Shown: one piece after another, positions 6,192 through 12,629 of the stretch
How the letters are laid out: every line of letters starts with the position of its first letter
Position numbering within the stretch: position 1 is the first letter of the stretch
Source of the DNA: Sphingomonadaceae bacterium
GTDB taxonomy: Bacteria; Pseudomonadota; Alphaproteobacteria; Sphingomonadales; Sphingomonadaceae
Length of the DNA stretch: 12,629 nucleotides
Direction of reading: 5' to 3'
Assembly (NCBI GenBank): GCA_009923795.1
Contig: RFSU01000046.1
Coordinates: 1 to 12,629 of the forward strand
The notes under the pieces: generated by a model
Told to the model about the DNA's origin: nothing
Databases searched by the model: none
The model's input: the letters and a program-made list of their open reading frames with translations, nothing else
Made by a program: the position numbers and the translations under genes

Positions 6192-7406
6192 ATGCAGATT
6201 CAGTTTCCGAAACCCGTCATTCCCGATCACGTTCCGGCATCTTTGGTCCGTCCCTTTCCCTATGTGTTCGGCATGACAACGCGCGACGATCCCTTTGGCG
6301 ACTGGGCGGCAGAGGTGCACAAGGGGCCTGGCATTTTTTATGCGCCGCACGCTTATCCCGGCGGCACGCCTGCCTGGATCGTCCGGCGTGTTGACGATCT
6401 GCGAAAGGTCTATTTCGATACCGACACTTTCTCCAGCAAGGACTTTTCGCCTTATTCCAAAATGATCGGAGATACCTGGACGAACCTGCCGGTTGAGATT
6501 GATCCGCCGCATCACGCCAAGTACCGCGCCTTCATCAATCCGTTGTTCACGCCCAAGGCGATGGCCAAGCTGGAGAACAAGATCCGCGGCTATGCTGTCG
6601 AGTATATCGACTGCTTTCGCGAGCGCGGCGCATGCGAATTCATGTCCGAATTCGCCTTTGAATTTCCGATCAAGGTGTTCCTTGAGCTGATGGATTTCCC
6701 CCTGAGCAACACGAAACAGTTCCTTGAATGGGAAACCGGGCTGCTTCACGAAATGGACATGGCCAAGATGGCAGACGCCACGCGCAATGTCGTCAATTTC
6801 CTGCGCGAACAGATAGAAGACCGCCGTAAGGCGCCGCGTGACGATATCATCAGCTATGCGCTCAGCGTGGAGGTGGAAGGCTCCAAACTGAACGAAGACG
6901 AATTGGTCGGCTTTGCATTCAATCTGTTCATCGGCGGGCTAGATACGGTGTCCACCAATATGGGGCTGCATTTCCTCCATCTGGCCCGCAAACCGCAGGA
7001 TCAGGACCAGCTGCGCTGTAACCCACAGGACATTCCGAACGCCATCGACGAAATGATGCGCGCCTATGCCGCAGTCACCACTTTCCGCACCTGCACAAAG
7101 GAAACGGAATTTGGCGGTGTAAAGATGATGCCGGGGGACAAGGTCGCCGTCCATACAACGCTCGCTGGTCGTGATCCGGAGGAGTTTCCAGAGCCTGGCG
7201 AAGTCCGGCTGGGGCGCAAACCGCGGCATGTCTCATTCGGCTTTGGCCCGCACATGTGCGTTGGGATGCACCTTGCCAAACGTGAAATGCGGATCGCCAT
7301 TGAGGAGTTCGTCCAGCGCATTCCGCAATTCAGCGTCAAGCCCGGCCATGACATCGAATATCATCTCGGCATGATTCAGCCTGTCACTTTGCCTTTGGTC
7401 TGGTGA
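6192..7406 (+). CDS. Cytochrome P450, CYP101 (P450cam)-like
   Basis: This 404-residue soluble bacterial P450 probably hydroxylates the pathway's substrate using O2 and electrons from a ferredoxin system. It aligns by eye with P450cam over its whole length and shares nearly its numbering. The shared positions are DPP at 104-106, Arg112, the I-helix GGLDTV with Asp251 and Thr252, ExxR as Glu287/Arg290, the heme loop FGFGPHMCVG with Cys356, and the terminal LPLVW. Camphor-binding Tyr96 of P450cam is Trp96 here and Phe98 is Asn98, so the substrate is probably not camphor. No ferredoxin or reductase gene is in the window. It starts the plus-strand operon divergent from HxlR and is followed after 10 bases by an SDR that may oxidise the alcohol it makes. 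Confidence 0.93.
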   Translation: MQIQFPKPVIPDHVPASLVRPFPYVFGMTTRDDPFGDWAAEVHKGPGIFYAPHAYPGGTPAWIVRRVDDLRKVYFDTDTFSSKDFSPYSKMIGDTWTNLPVEIDPPHHAKYRAFINPLFTPKAMAKLENKIRGYAVEYIDCFRERGACEFMSEFAFEFPIKVFLELMDFPLSNTKQFLEWETGLLHEMDMAKMADATRNVVNFLREQIEDRRKAPRDDIISYALSVEVEGSKLNEDELVGFAFNLFIGGLDTVSTNMGLHFLHLARKPQDQDQLRCNPQDIPNAIDEMMRAYAAVTTFRTCTKETEFGGVKMMPGDKVAVHTTLAGRDPEEFPEPGEVRLGRKPRHVSFGFGPHMCVGMHLAKREMRIAIEEFVQRIPQFSVKPGHDIEYHLGMIQPVTLPLVW

Positions 7407-7416
7407 AGGAACGATC

Positions 7417-8175
7417 ATGACCACAGGTGAGTTTGCGGGAAAAGCGGTACTCGTCACTGGCGCCGCCTCCGGCCTGGGTCAGGCCGCCAGTATCCGCTTT
7501 GCGATGGAAGGTGCCAGGCTGTGCCTTGTCGATCTGGACGAAAGCGGGCTGGCGGCGACAGCCGATGCAATCAACAAGGCAGGTGGTTTTTCAGTCAGTT
7601 TTTCGGGAGATCTGGGGCGACAGGCGAATTGCGCAGCGGCGGTTGCAGCTGCGATGGATGCTTTTGGCAGGCTGGATGTGCTGTGCAATGTCGCGGGCAT
7701 GTTGCGCATGCACAAGTTGGCGGACATTGCAGTTGTAGACTGGGAACGCCTGCTTTCGGCGAATCTTAGCGCGCCGATGTACATGATGCAGGCCGCGATG
7801 CCGCATCTCATCGTGGCCAAAGGCAACGTGATCAACGTGGTTTCGACAGCCGCTTTTCTGGGGCAGGCCTATATGGCGCCATATGGTGCGACCAAGGCGG
7901 CGCTGCTCAGCCTGACGCGCTCCTTTGCCATGGAATTCATGCACGAGCCGGTCCGGATCAACGCGCTGGCGCCCGGTGGTATGCTGACCCCTATGGCGAC
8001 AGGCCTCACTATTCCGGATGGCTTGGCCTTGGATCTCGTGGGTCGTTATATGGGCATCAGGCCCCCATCCGAGATTGAAGATATCGTAGCGCCGCTCATG
8101 TTTCTTGCGTCGGACCGCGCAAAATCTGTCCACGGTGCGTGCTACACGGCGGACAACGGGATTACTTCGGGTTGA
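7417..8175 (+). CDS. Short-chain dehydrogenase/reductase (classical SDR)
   Basis: This 252-residue cytoplasmic oxidoreductase has the full classical SDR set. The cofactor turn is TGAASGLG (14-21), with Asp39 after the second strand favouring NAD over NADP. NVAG stands in the NNAG position (91-94). The catalytic tetrad is Asn116, Ser143, Tyr156 and Lys160 (YGATK). It ends with a normal C-terminus (HGACYTADNGITSG). Its ribosome-binding sequence GAAGGA overlaps the stop codon of the P450, with the ATG 10 bases after that stop, so the two are co-translated. The most economical role is dehydrogenation of the P450 product to a ketone. It ends two bases from the convergent EthD-like pseudogene. Confidence 0.93.
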   Translation: MTTGEFAGKAVLVTGAASGLGQAASIRFAMEGARLCLVDLDESGLAATADAINKAGGFSVSFSGDLGRQANCAAAVAAAMDAFGRLDVLCNVAGMLRMHKLADIAVVDWERLLSANLSAPMYMMQAAMPHLIVAKGNVINVVSTAAFLGQAYMAPYGATKAALLSLTRSFAMEFMHEPVRINALAPGGMLTPMATGLTIPDGLALDLVGRYMGIRPPSEIEDIVAPLMFLASDRAKSVHGACYTADNGITSG

Positions 8176-8720
8176 TTTCAGGCGGCGCCTAGCTTTTCGA
8201 TGCCGCCGGTCAGCCCATCTGTTCCCATCCGCGCGCGGGCGCGCTCCTCTGCTGCCAGTGCTTCTGATGTCGGGTTTTGGACGTCATCCTTGGAAAGCTT
8301 GCCCGTCAATCGATCCCAATGGGTGATGCGGGCTGTGGATTGATCCACGCATGGCGCACTGGCCAGTTCCGGAATACCCCGCCAACCTTGCCACGCATTG
8401 GCATCATCCACCTTATAAATCCCGACATAGCGGTAGGATGGTGTCGTCGGGATCATCTGGCCAAAGGTGCAGTACATCAGAAGCCCCGCTGATTTCACGC
8501 CAGGGCGTTTGACTGCCCCCGGCAGATACTGGTCGATATACCAGGCCCGCAAAGCCTGATCTTGCCCTGGAGCCGCGTTCAATTGTTCCAGCACAACCCC
8601 ACCGCTGTGCGTCACTTCCGGATCATTGTCGCGAAAGGCCAGGGGGTAATAGTGATAGTCCTCCAGCACGCTGTCATCGATGGCGGTGGTCACCATCATC
8701 CGGCTGGTCAGCGCATTTTC

Positions 8721-8723
8721 CTA
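8721..8723 (-). other. In-frame TAG inside the EthD-like gene
   Basis: TAG follows SREH and precedes ENALTSRMMV in the same frame. A tryptophan codon (TGG) is the likely ancestor, which would need one G-to-A change. The Trp is inferred from the usual pattern of the family. Confidence 0.65.
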
Positions 8724-8824
8724 ATGCTCGCGGGAAAATCGTTTGGCATCGAACACATCGTAAAGAGCAAGACACTGCCAGTCGAAACTGTCAGGCAGGT
8801 CCATGGGTTGGTCCTTGCTGCGGC

Positions 8825-8834
8825 AAAAATTTTT
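8825..8834. other. A5T5 homopolymer run with a one-base frameshift
   Basis: The run AAAAATTTTT reads the same on both strands. Coding upstream is in one frame and homologous coding downstream is in the next; a 9-base run would make the frame continuous (AQKFCRSKDQ). It is a likely slippage site, but also the kind of place where a sequencing error could occur. Confidence 0.7.
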
Positions 8835-8954
8835 GCGCAGTGACGGAGCCGCGAAACCGCAGCGCGTCGCGGACATGGATGTGGGTATACCAGTCGTCCA
8901 GATCTGCCTCACGCCCCGGATGCGCTTTGGTGAGAACCACGAGAACCGCCTCGA

Positions 8955-9797
8955 TCATGCCGATAGCCCTCCCTGCTGGCTGAACGGCAGGTGCGGCGCG
9001 CCCATAGTGGCGCGGTAAGACACGGGCTGTCTGCCCTCCAGATCTTTTACGCCCAGCCGTTCGCCCTGTTCAGCGCCGATCAGCGCCTGTCCGGATAGCC
9101 CTAATAGCGCGGGATCGTGATAAAGCGCGTCGATCACAAATCCGGTAAACTCAGGCGTTTCCCACATCGGCAACATGGCGCGCAGGTCCTCCGGGATCAT
9201 CTCTGGCGGCATCGCCTTAACAGCATCTGTCAAAACAAATCCGGGCCAGTAAGAAATGGCTGCAACCCCGTGCGGCGCAAGATCAGCGGCCATATCGGCC
9301 GTCATCTTGTCCGTCCCGGCCTTGGCCGCGCCATACGCAGCGCCGTGAAAGTAAGAGACGGCGCCGTAAAAGGAGATGCTGGCAATCAGACCTTTGCCTG
9401 CCGCCGCCATCAGCGGGGCTGCATGCCAAGCAGCGACATAGCTTGAGCGCAGCCCGACATTGATCATGTCGGCAAGCTTCAACGGCTTCTCCCAGAACGG
9501 GCCTGGCGTTACCAGATCCTGCCCGTATACGGCTGCGGCATTGTTGACGAGGATATCCAGTCCACCCCAGTCGCGCTTCACGCGGTCAAAGGCTGCGGCA
9601 ACTTGCTCGTCATCGCAGTGGTCGCAGACAAGCGCGAGCGGCGTGCCGCCTAGCGCAGAGATTTCGGCACATACGTCTGCCAGCGCATCTGTGTCGCGCC
9701 CGGTAACGCCGACCATTGCCCCTTTTGAGGCAAGACCGCGGGCAAGGCCGCGCCCAAGTCCGCGCGTCGCGCCGGTCACAATGGCTTTGTAGGTCAT
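8955..9797 (-). CDS. SDR-family oxidoreductase, DHRS1-like
   Basis: This 280-residue short-chain dehydrogenase is unlike classical SDRs and closely follows the pattern of animal DHRS1. Both share VTGATRGLGRG at the start, TGR after the second strand, FWE-x-P then D-x-INVGLRS (100-118), LSG-x-x-L near the end, and GVKDLEGR before the C-terminus. The catalytic residues are Asn113, Ser142, Tyr155 and Lys159. Arg34 after the second strand suggests NADP(H). The frame is open to 9842, but ATG 9797 has AAGGA seven bases upstream, overlapping the PQQ dehydrogenase stop codon, and starts right at the Rossmann strand, so I use it. It is followed by the EthD-like gene through an ATGA overlap. The substrate is unknown; a carbonyl or hydroxyl intermediate is likely. 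Confidence 0.92.
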   Translation of the reverse strand: MTYKAIVTGATRGLGRGLARGLASKGAMVGVTGRDTDALADVCAEISALGGTPLALVCDHCDDEQVAAAFDRVKRDWGGLDILVNNAAAVYGQDLVTPGPFWEKPLKLADMINVGLRSSYVAAWHAAPLMAAAGKGLIASISFYGAVSYFHGAAYGAAKAGTDKMTADMAADLAPHGVAAISYWPGFVLTDAVKAMPPEMIPEDLRAMLPMWETPEFTGFVIDALYHDPALLGLSGQALIGAEQGERLGVKDLEGRQPVSYRATMGAPHLPFSQQGGLSA

Positions 9798-9807
9798 GGG
9801 GTGATCC

Positions 9808-12156
9808 TTACTTGGAGGCCGGTTGGGGAAGGGCATAGGCAATCAGCTGATTGCCATAGCCGGAGAGAATACCGCCATGGCCGCCAGCGGCGATCACCAC
9901 GAATTGTCGCCCAGACTTGGCGGACCAGTAGCTCATTGGCGTAGCATTGCCCCCGGCGGGCAGTCTGCCTTTCCAAAGCTCCTTGCCAGTCCGGATGTCA
10001 TAGGCGCGGATCATGTGTTCCTGTGTCGCGCCAATGAACGCCAGGCCGGCCGCCGTGACGACGGCACCGCCAATATTTGGCACACCCATCGGGATTGGGA
10101 GGCCGGTCGAAAGCAGCAGCGGCCCGCTGTCGCGCGCGGTGCCGAAAGGCTTTTGCCACAACAGTTTGCGTGTTTTGAGGTCAACCGCACTTATCAATCC
10201 GTAAGGCGGCTCGGTACACGGCGCGACCAAGGGTGAAAGGAATGGCGAGATGGACGCGGCGAACGGCGTGCCCGCCTGTGCGACTGGCCCGGCGACATTC
10301 TCAAAGCTCGGCTTGGCGACGGGCTGCAATCCCATCGCATCCGCCTCGGCGCGAGGCAGCAGTCGGTTGTAATTGATGACGTGGGATGAATTGACGATGA
10401 TGATCTGGCGCGTGGGGTCAACCGCGACGCTGCCCCAATTGTGACCGCCCAGCGCTCCGGGCCAGGTAATGGTAGGCCGATCCGTGCCAATCGGCGTCAT
10501 TGGTCCATCAAAGCGCGCTTGCTTAAAGCGCAAGCGGCACCATGCCTGATCGAGCATCAGCAGACCCCACATGCTCTTTTCGCTGGGACGTGGCCCTGCA
10601 AAGCTTGGCATGCCGATGGAGAAGGGCTGGGTGGCGGAGGCGCGTTCGCCTGCGACAGTGCTGACAGGCACCTTACGTTCCGCAACAGGCGCGATGGGGT
10701 CGCCGGTCCGCCGGTCAAGCAGGAACAGTTCGCCGCGCTTGGTGGGCTGGATAAGCGCGGGGCGTCCATCGGCCAGATCGACCAGCACGGGCTGTGATCC
10801 AACATCATAGTCCCAAAGATCGCGATGGACTGTCTGGAAGGCCCATCGGGGCCTGCCTGTCGATCCATCCAGCGCAACAACTGAGCTCGAATAGCGATCC
10901 ATCTGTGTCGAACGATGTCCACTATGATAGTCGGGCGTCGCGTTGCCAGTCGGCACATAGACAAGGCCCAGCTCCTCATCGACGCTCATCACGCTCCAGC
11001 TGTTCGGAGTGCCGGGGGTGTACGTCTCTCCCGGGCCGGGCTCTGAGCTGCGCTCGGGCCGGCCCATATCCCACGCCCAAGCGAATGTTCCCGTAACGGC
11101 ATCAAAGGCGCGGATCACGCCGGAGGGCGAACCCGTGATTTGGCCATCGGTCACCCATCCGCCCACCACCAACTTGCCCGCGATGACGGCTGGCGGCGAC
11201 GTGACATGATAATATCCCTTTGGAGCGGCACTCATCCCCTTGAGCAGATCGACCGCGCCCCTGGTGCCAAATCCTTCGCATGACCAACCTGTTGCGGCGT
11301 CGACTGCGATCAGGCGCGAATCAATGGTCGCGGTGTAGATTCGTTCGGCGCATGGAGCACCTGCGGTGGCCCCCGGCTGTTTGAAATAACTCACGCCCCT
11401 GCAGGTCTGGCCGAAAATCCCTTCGGTATTGGCGCGTGCGGAATAGCGCCATTTCTGCGCGCCTGTTTCGGCGTCCAGCGCGATGATGTCATTATAGCCG
11501 GTGCAAACATATAGGCTGTCACCCACCTTGAGAGGTGTCGCTTCAAAGGGGGCTGCCTCACCATTGGGCTCTTTTCCGGTGGAAAAGATCCAAGCCCGTT
11601 CCAGCCGGCCGACGTTGCTCAGGTTGATTTGTGAAAGCGGACTATGGCGCGTACCGCCAACCGTGTTGCCATAGCTGTGCCATTCGCCCGCCCGCGTATC
11701 GGCAGGCGCGCCATCAAGGCGCGCAATGTCTGTGCCGCCGCTGATACGGTCACTCCATAAAATCCAGCCTGTGCCAGTGACCAGCCCAAGCGTCGCAAGG
11801 GCAATCAAACTGCGGCTGAGCGGTGTTGTCGGGGCGGCTTTAAGTGATCGACGCACCCACGGCATCAGCAGCCACAGACCGATACCGCTCAGAAGCGCCA
11901 GGCGAGCGGCGAGTGCCCAGCCGTTCAGGCCGGATTCCCAAATCGCCCAGAGCAGGGTTATAGTCCAAAGCCCGCCGAAGACCGTCAACGCGCGTGACGA
12001 TTGAATCCACAACAACAATGCGGTCGCGATCAGCGCAAGACCGGTAGGGGCATAATAAAGCGAGCCGCCTGCCATTATCAGCTGCGTCCCTAGCCACACC
12101 AACCCGCCACCGATCAACATCAGAAGCACAGCCAGCAGGCGATTGAGGGCGGTCAT
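9808..12156 (-). CDS. Membrane-bound PQQ-dependent dehydrogenase (glucose/quinate/shikimate family)
   Basis: This 782-residue protein is close in length to E. coli Gcd (796). Five hydrophobic segments (about residues 5-25, 36-54, 57-76, 79-101 and 115-134) anchor it in the inner membrane. A periplasmic eight-bladed propeller from about 155 binds PQQ and passes electrons to ubiquinone. Conserved landmarks include EWHSYGNTVGGTRHSPL, TCRGVSY, SPNSW-type TPNSW, the active-site VHRDLWD with Asp446, PTKRG with Lys473 (matching Gcd Asp466 and Lys493 at the same spacing), and RLPAGG with GGHG near the end. The second His of HHDLWD is Arg here. ATG 12156 has GAAGG seven bases upstream and begins at the first membrane helix. 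Its place in a catabolic operon hints at a substrate other than glucose. The PQQ biosynthesis genes are not in the window. Confidence 0.94.
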   Translation of the reverse strand: MTALNRLLAVLLMLIGGGLVWLGTQLIMAGGSLYYAPTGLALIATALLLWIQSSRALTVFGGLWTITLLWAIWESGLNGWALAARLALLSGIGLWLLMPWVRRSLKAAPTTPLSRSLIALATLGLVTGTGWILWSDRISGGTDIARLDGAPADTRAGEWHSYGNTVGGTRHSPLSQINLSNVGRLERAWIFSTGKEPNGEAAPFEATPLKVGDSLYVCTGYNDIIALDAETGAQKWRYSARANTEGIFGQTCRGVSYFKQPGATAGAPCAERIYTATIDSRLIAVDAATGWSCEGFGTRGAVDLLKGMSAAPKGYYHVTSPPAVIAGKLVVGGWVTDGQITGSPSGVIRAFDAVTGTFAWAWDMGRPERSSEPGPGETYTPGTPNSWSVMSVDEELGLVYVPTGNATPDYHSGHRSTQMDRYSSSVVALDGSTGRPRWAFQTVHRDLWDYDVGSQPVLVDLADGRPALIQPTKRGELFLLDRRTGDPIAPVAERKVPVSTVAGERASATQPFSIGMPSFAGPRPSEKSMWGLLMLDQAWCRLRFKQARFDGPMTPIGTDRPTITWPGALGGHNWGSVAVDPTRQIIIVNSSHVINYNRLLPRAEADAMGLQPVAKPSFENVAGPVAQAGTPFAASISPFLSPLVAPCTEPPYGLISAVDLKTRKLLWQKPFGTARDSGPLLLSTGLPIPMGVPNIGGAVVTAAGLAFIGATQEHMIRAYDIRTGKELWKGRLPAGGNATPMSYWSAKSGRQFVVIAAGGHGGILSGYGNQLIAYALPQPASK

Positions 12157-12166
12157 CGGCGCACCT

Positions 12167-12629
12167 TCAGGGGACGAGCAGGCTGGGCCCGCCGAACAGG
12201 GCCCGACCAATTAGAGCAGGTGCGATGTTGACGATGAAGAAGGTGACCTGAAAGACAAGGATCATGCTCCACAGGCGCGCCCATTCTCGAGCCCATCCAG
12301 CAGGTTTTGCGGTTATGCCCAACCGCACCTCATGCGGCATGAAGCCGGACTTATCACGCTTGGCAAGCATGGCGACGAACAGGCCTGCCCAAAGACCGAT
12401 CAGCAGCGGAAAGACCAGCGGCAGTCGCCCCTTTTCACTTTCAAGCGCGGGACCGATGACCACATCATATGTCCACCAGCCATTGGCGACTGAACTGCCT
12501 TCGACGTTGATCTGATAGGCTAGAAACAACGGAAAGGCGATTACCATAGCGATGAATGAAATGGACAAGGACGAGAGTTTGCGGTGCAACCAACGCGTCA
12601 ATGCAACCAGCAACGGGATCGAAATCGCA
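12167..12629 (-). CDS. Multi-pass membrane protein, C-terminal part (partial)
   Basis: The frame is open to the right edge, so the start is outside; 153 residues are visible. Three hydrophobic segments are clear: SISFIAMVIAFPLFLAYQ, LPLVFPLLIGLWAGLFVAML and a stretch ending FQVTFFIVNIAPALIG. Loops contain GWWTYDVVIGP and a charged KRDKSGFMPHEVR segment. I do not recognise the family with confidence. The order of a 'FPL-x-x-G-x-x-W' helix, a charged loop and an 'N-x-x-P' helix faintly recalls the C-terminal part of AveC-like spirocyclase-family membrane proteins, but this is weak. Its TGA overlaps the ribosome-binding sequence of the PQQ dehydrogenase 10 bases downstream, so it belongs to the same operon and may assist that enzyme or act on a pathway intermediate. 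Confidence 0.7.
   Translation of the reverse strand, partial: AISIPLLVALTRWLHRKLSSLSISFIAMVIAFPLFLAYQINVEGSSVANGWWTYDVVIGPALESEKGRLPLVFPLLIGLWAGLFVAMLAKRDKSGFMPHEVRLGITAKPAGWAREWARLWSMILVFQVTFFIVNIAPALIGRALFGGPSLLVP

Larger units (their letters stand above)
8178..8958 (-). pseudogene. EthD-like / dimeric alpha-beta barrel protein, broken by a frameshift and a stop codon
   Basis: One ancestral gene of 260 codons can be traced from ATG 8958 to TGA 8178. The first frame gives MIEAVLVVLTKAHPGREADL and continues with DDWYTHIH, then fails at an A5T5 run (8825-8834) and stops at 8791. Dropping one base of that run restores the frame through DLPDSFDWQCLALYDVFDA to SREH. There a TAG (8723-8721) interrupts it before ENALTSRMMV and the long distal frame, open from ATG 8699 to 8178. 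The rebuilt protein has two similar halves, each with a beta strand, a D/A-W-Y helix start and a closing Y-x-x-x-x-YxV strand, as in tandem EthD-like barrels. The start overlaps the upstream SDR stop (ATGA). The distal open frame (173 codons) has no visible ribosome-binding site. No defined function. Confidence 0.8.

Noticed and set aside
6120..6749. Minus-strand open frame of 209 codons opposite the P450 N-terminus
   Set aside because: It overlaps the P450 coding sequence and the HxlR control region, and shows no family pattern.
7591..8133. Minus-strand open frame of 180 codons opposite the SDR
   Set aside because: It is an antisense shadow of a gene with a complete catalytic tetrad.
8181..8207. 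GGCGGC...GCCGCC as a terminator for the converging SDR and EthD-like genes
   Set aside because: The stem is only six pairs with a 15-base loop and no T-run; it is more simply part of Gly/Ala-rich coding sequence.
1..12629. CRISPR array, insertion sequence, tRNA, integrase or phage genes
   Set aside because: I saw no repeat-spacer pattern, transposase or integrase motifs, terminal inverted repeats or tRNA-like folds on either strand.

Overview
The window is a gene-dense stretch of accessory chromosome or plasmid from a GC-rich Gram-negative bacterium. The gene families suggest a sphingomonad-type alphaproteobacterium: a CYP101-like P450, a membrane-bound PQQ sugar/polyol-type dehydrogenase, a sulfotransferase-family protein beside a DUF1214-like protein, two-domain EthD-like proteins, and RG-motif phosphotransferases. 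This assignment is an inference from gene content; no rRNA, tRNA or housekeeping marker is present. The content looks catabolic (oxidation of an alicyclic, terpenoid or similar hydrophobic substrate), with almost no non-coding space and no stretch above 300 bases without a gene.

Layout, left to right. (1) A minus-strand operon runs from about 3284 to 1: a GMC-family FAD alcohol dehydrogenase, an aldehyde dehydrogenase whose start overlaps the GMC stop (ATGA), and the N-terminus of a probable phosphotransferase that leaves the window. (2) Divergent to it, on the plus strand (3385-5692), lie a sulfotransferase-family protein and a DUF1214-like protein whose reading frame is split by a 5-bp tandem duplication. 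(3) A minus-strand HxlR-family regulator (5713-6084) is divergent from a plus-strand pair: a P450 resembling P450cam (6192-7406) and an SDR dehydrogenase (7417-8175). (4) Converging on these is a minus-strand operon entering from the right edge: a membrane protein (partial), a PQQ-dependent membrane-bound dehydrogenase, a DHRS1-like SDR, and an EthD-like two-domain gene disrupted by both a frameshift and a nonsense codon.

Working model (inference): the P450 hydroxylates the substrate; the SDRs, the PQQ enzyme and the GMC enzyme oxidise alcohols to ketones or aldehydes; the ALDH makes acids; the HxlR protein controls the P450/SDR pair. No ferredoxin or ferredoxin reductase for the P450 is present. 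The most notable direct observations are three apparent inactivating lesions in two genes of unknown function while all recognisable enzymes stay intact, and a P450 that aligns with P450cam almost residue for residue at the mechanistic positions but differs at the camphor-binding tyrosine. I found no CRISPR array, insertion sequence, transposase or phage gene.
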